64,000 nt of DNA from Bacteriovorax sp. MedPE-SWde (GTDB lineage: Bacteria > Bdellovibrionota > Bacteriovoracia > Bacteriovoracales > Bacteriovoracaceae): positions 62,001 through 126,000 of the forward strand of contig MPCU01000005.1 of assembly GCA_001874305.1 (NCBI GenBank), read 5' to 3'. Shown piece by piece: positions 62,745 through 64,000 of the stretch. Both the position numbers and the translations under genes were made by a program. Position 1 is the first letter of the stretch. Each line of letters opens with the position of its first letter. The notes under the pieces were generated by a model. That model made no database searches. It worked only from the letters and a program-made list of their open reading frames with translations, and was not told the origin of the DNA.

Positions 62745-64000
62745 CTACCTAAGTTTATATAAGCTATATTCATTAATTGTTGAAAGCTTTTGAGAGTTTA
62801 AAATTAATGAATAACATGGATTATCAATATCAGCTCTTATAAGAGCATACTTAAACATTTTAAACTCTTCTAAATTTTCATCGCTTGAACAGCTTTTAGT
62901 AAAATAAGCAGCAGGATTATGCTGATATTGAATTACTCGCATATTCAAAGGCGCATAGTACTGTTGTGACAAATTATCAGAATATAAGAGAGATTTAGAT
63001 GAAGGGTCTATATGCTTCCAAAAAGCAGTTAGAGGTATAACTTTCTTGATAACTTCATCTTCACTTAGATTAATATAATTCTTAGTCATCTTCTTAATTC
63101 TACTAAATGATTTATCTATCTTAGAATCTACCAGGCAGAGTATGAGTAGGATAATTGGCACATAGGTCTTCTTTGGAAGGACATTGCTAATATTACTAAA
63201 GATGTAATAAACCAATACAAAATATGCTGGAAATAAGAATCTAACTGCAGTTACACCACCATTTAGAAACATCATTATAGCGAAACTTGAAAATAAAAAG
63301 TACATAACCTTATTAGAATCATTTCTCTTATCAAGTATATTTTTAACAAAACATACCAAGGATAAAAGAAAAACAACTTTGCCTAGAAATAAGCTTTTAA
63401 TGTTCATCATAATAGAAACAAAAGTAGGCTTTGAAGACATATGATGTGAATAATAATCAATCATTGCTTGAGAAGCTGATCCTGGGATTTGTTCGATGAG
63501 ACCAGGAAAAAGAGGATTTCCAATATAATAGTAATTTCTAAAAAGTATAGGGCCCCAAGTTAATAGAGCAATAAGTGCAACAGATAGAACTTGAAGAGGT
63601 TTCTTTAAATGTAAATAAGTAAAAGTTAATGCAATTGGTATTATGTAGAGAATACCTGAACCCTTAATTGAAGGCGCTAAACCTAATAGAAACCCAAGTG
63701 TAATAAGCTCTTTTTTGCTAAGGGAATCTTTAACTCTTACTCTTTCGAAAAAGATATAGAGTAAGAGGATTGATAGGGCCAAAGGGCCATCGTTTTTAGC
63801 ATAAAGAAAGAAAGAAGATCCTTTAGCGATAGTTAGCAATGAAATACCTGCTAAAGCGGCATATACCTTGTCTTTATTCTTAATAGAATTAAAGACGAGA
63901 ATTGAGCCAATTCCTAGAGAGAAGAAATAATGTAGGAATTGAGAAGATACATGAGCTTTAAGCCCATAATCAAAAATATAATGTGGAATAACATATAAGA
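62745..64000 (-). CDS. GT-C-like polytopic membrane glycosyltransferase (5' truncated by window)
   Basis: The reading frame stays open from the stop at 62745 to the window edge, so the N-terminus is missing; at least 418 residues are present. Many hydrophobic segments (SILLLYIFFERV, LGLAPSIKGSGILYIIPIAL, LLTWGPILFRNYYYIGNPLF and others) precede a soluble C-terminal end of about 110 residues with DPSSKSLLYSDNLSQQYYAP. The NPLFPG-like loop and overall pattern resemble PMT/GT39 or similar polyprenyl-phosphate-sugar glycosyltransferases. The DxD/ExD-containing first loop lies outside the window, so the call is by general likeness. Confidence 0.7.
   Translation of the reverse strand, partial: LYVIPHYIFDYGLKAHVSSQFLHYFFSLGIGSILVFNSIKNKDKVYAALAGISLLTIAKGSSFFLYAKNDGPLALSILLLYIFFERVRVKDSLSKKELITLGFLLGLAPSIKGSGILYIIPIALTFTYLHLKKPLQVLSVALIALLTWGPILFRNYYYIGNPLFPGLIEQIPGSASQAMIDYYSHHMSSKPTFVSIMMNIKSLFLGKVVFLLSLVCFVKNILDKRNDSNKVMYFLFSSFAIMMFLNGGVTAVRFLFPAYFVLVYYIFSNISNVLPKKTYVPIILLILCLVDSKIDKSFSRIKKMTKNYINLSEDEVIKKVIPLTAFWKHIDPSSKSLLYSDNLSQQYYAPLNMRVIQYQHNPAAYFTKSCSSDENLEEFKMFKYALIRADIDNPCYSLILNSQKLSTINEYSLYKLR

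Overview
The window is the replication-origin region of an AT-rich Gram-negative bacterium. The coding strands point outward from an oriC at about 50.65-51.24 kb. Outer-membrane barrels, a lipopolysaccharide-export permease, TPR lipoproteins, a class A penicillin-binding protein and the overall protein style suggest the Bdellovibrionota, probably a marine Bacteriovoracales member such as Halobacteriovorax. This placement rests on recalled family and synteny knowledge and was not checked by any search.

Left part (0-34 kb), mixed strands: a Mrp ATPase operon; a HAMP protein plus lytic transglycosylase pair; a minus-strand run of PBP, tRNA-Gln, prs, pth and ychF; a porin-like barrel divergent from the PBP; two secreted proteins of unknown function; and a long plus-strand run (barrel protein, CFI-box protein, LptF/G permease, GT-C glycosyltransferase, def, fmt, rpe, hutH, hutI). 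After these come a TlpA-like thioredoxin, a small Flp/TadE-like pilin, glpK, the ligA-radA pair, a surface protein with a small HTH gene, a patatin phospholipase with an apparently leaderless promoter, and two further secreted proteins.

Origin-proximal minus-strand block (34.4-48.8 kb): rpmH, rnpA, yidC, mnmE, mnmG, rsmG, parA, parB, a bactofilin, and the ATP synthase genes for b', b, delta, alpha, gamma, beta and epsilon. One perfect and one degenerate parS site lie between mnmE and mnmG. The block ends at a strong UUCG-loop terminator.

Origin-proximal plus-strand block (49.1-60.9 kb): dnaA, oriC, dnaN, recF, gyrB, gyrA, a TPR lipoprotein, two small AtpI-like membrane proteins, atpB and atpE. 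The ATP synthase is therefore split into two loci on either side of oriC. A sulfatase-fold phosphoglycerol transferase-like protein and a truncated GT-C membrane protein close the window.

Three signals stand out. (1) A 16-bp palindrome, TGGTCCYATRGGACCA, occurs six times in frame inside mnmE, where it encodes GPxxP/A peptides in an insertion just after the GTPase G5 region. It occurs twice more as an inverted pair between parB and the bactofilin gene. Its geometry resembles parS and Noc sites. (2) GGCC is strongly clustered in oriC (12 copies in 344 bp) and just upstream of dnaA (5 in 106 bp), recalling the GATC clusters at E. coli oriC and the dnaA promoter. (3) parAB is followed directly by a bactofilin gene. 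Together these raise the possibility of a chromosome-origin organising or regulating system that uses DNA motifs not known to me. This is inference, not demonstration.
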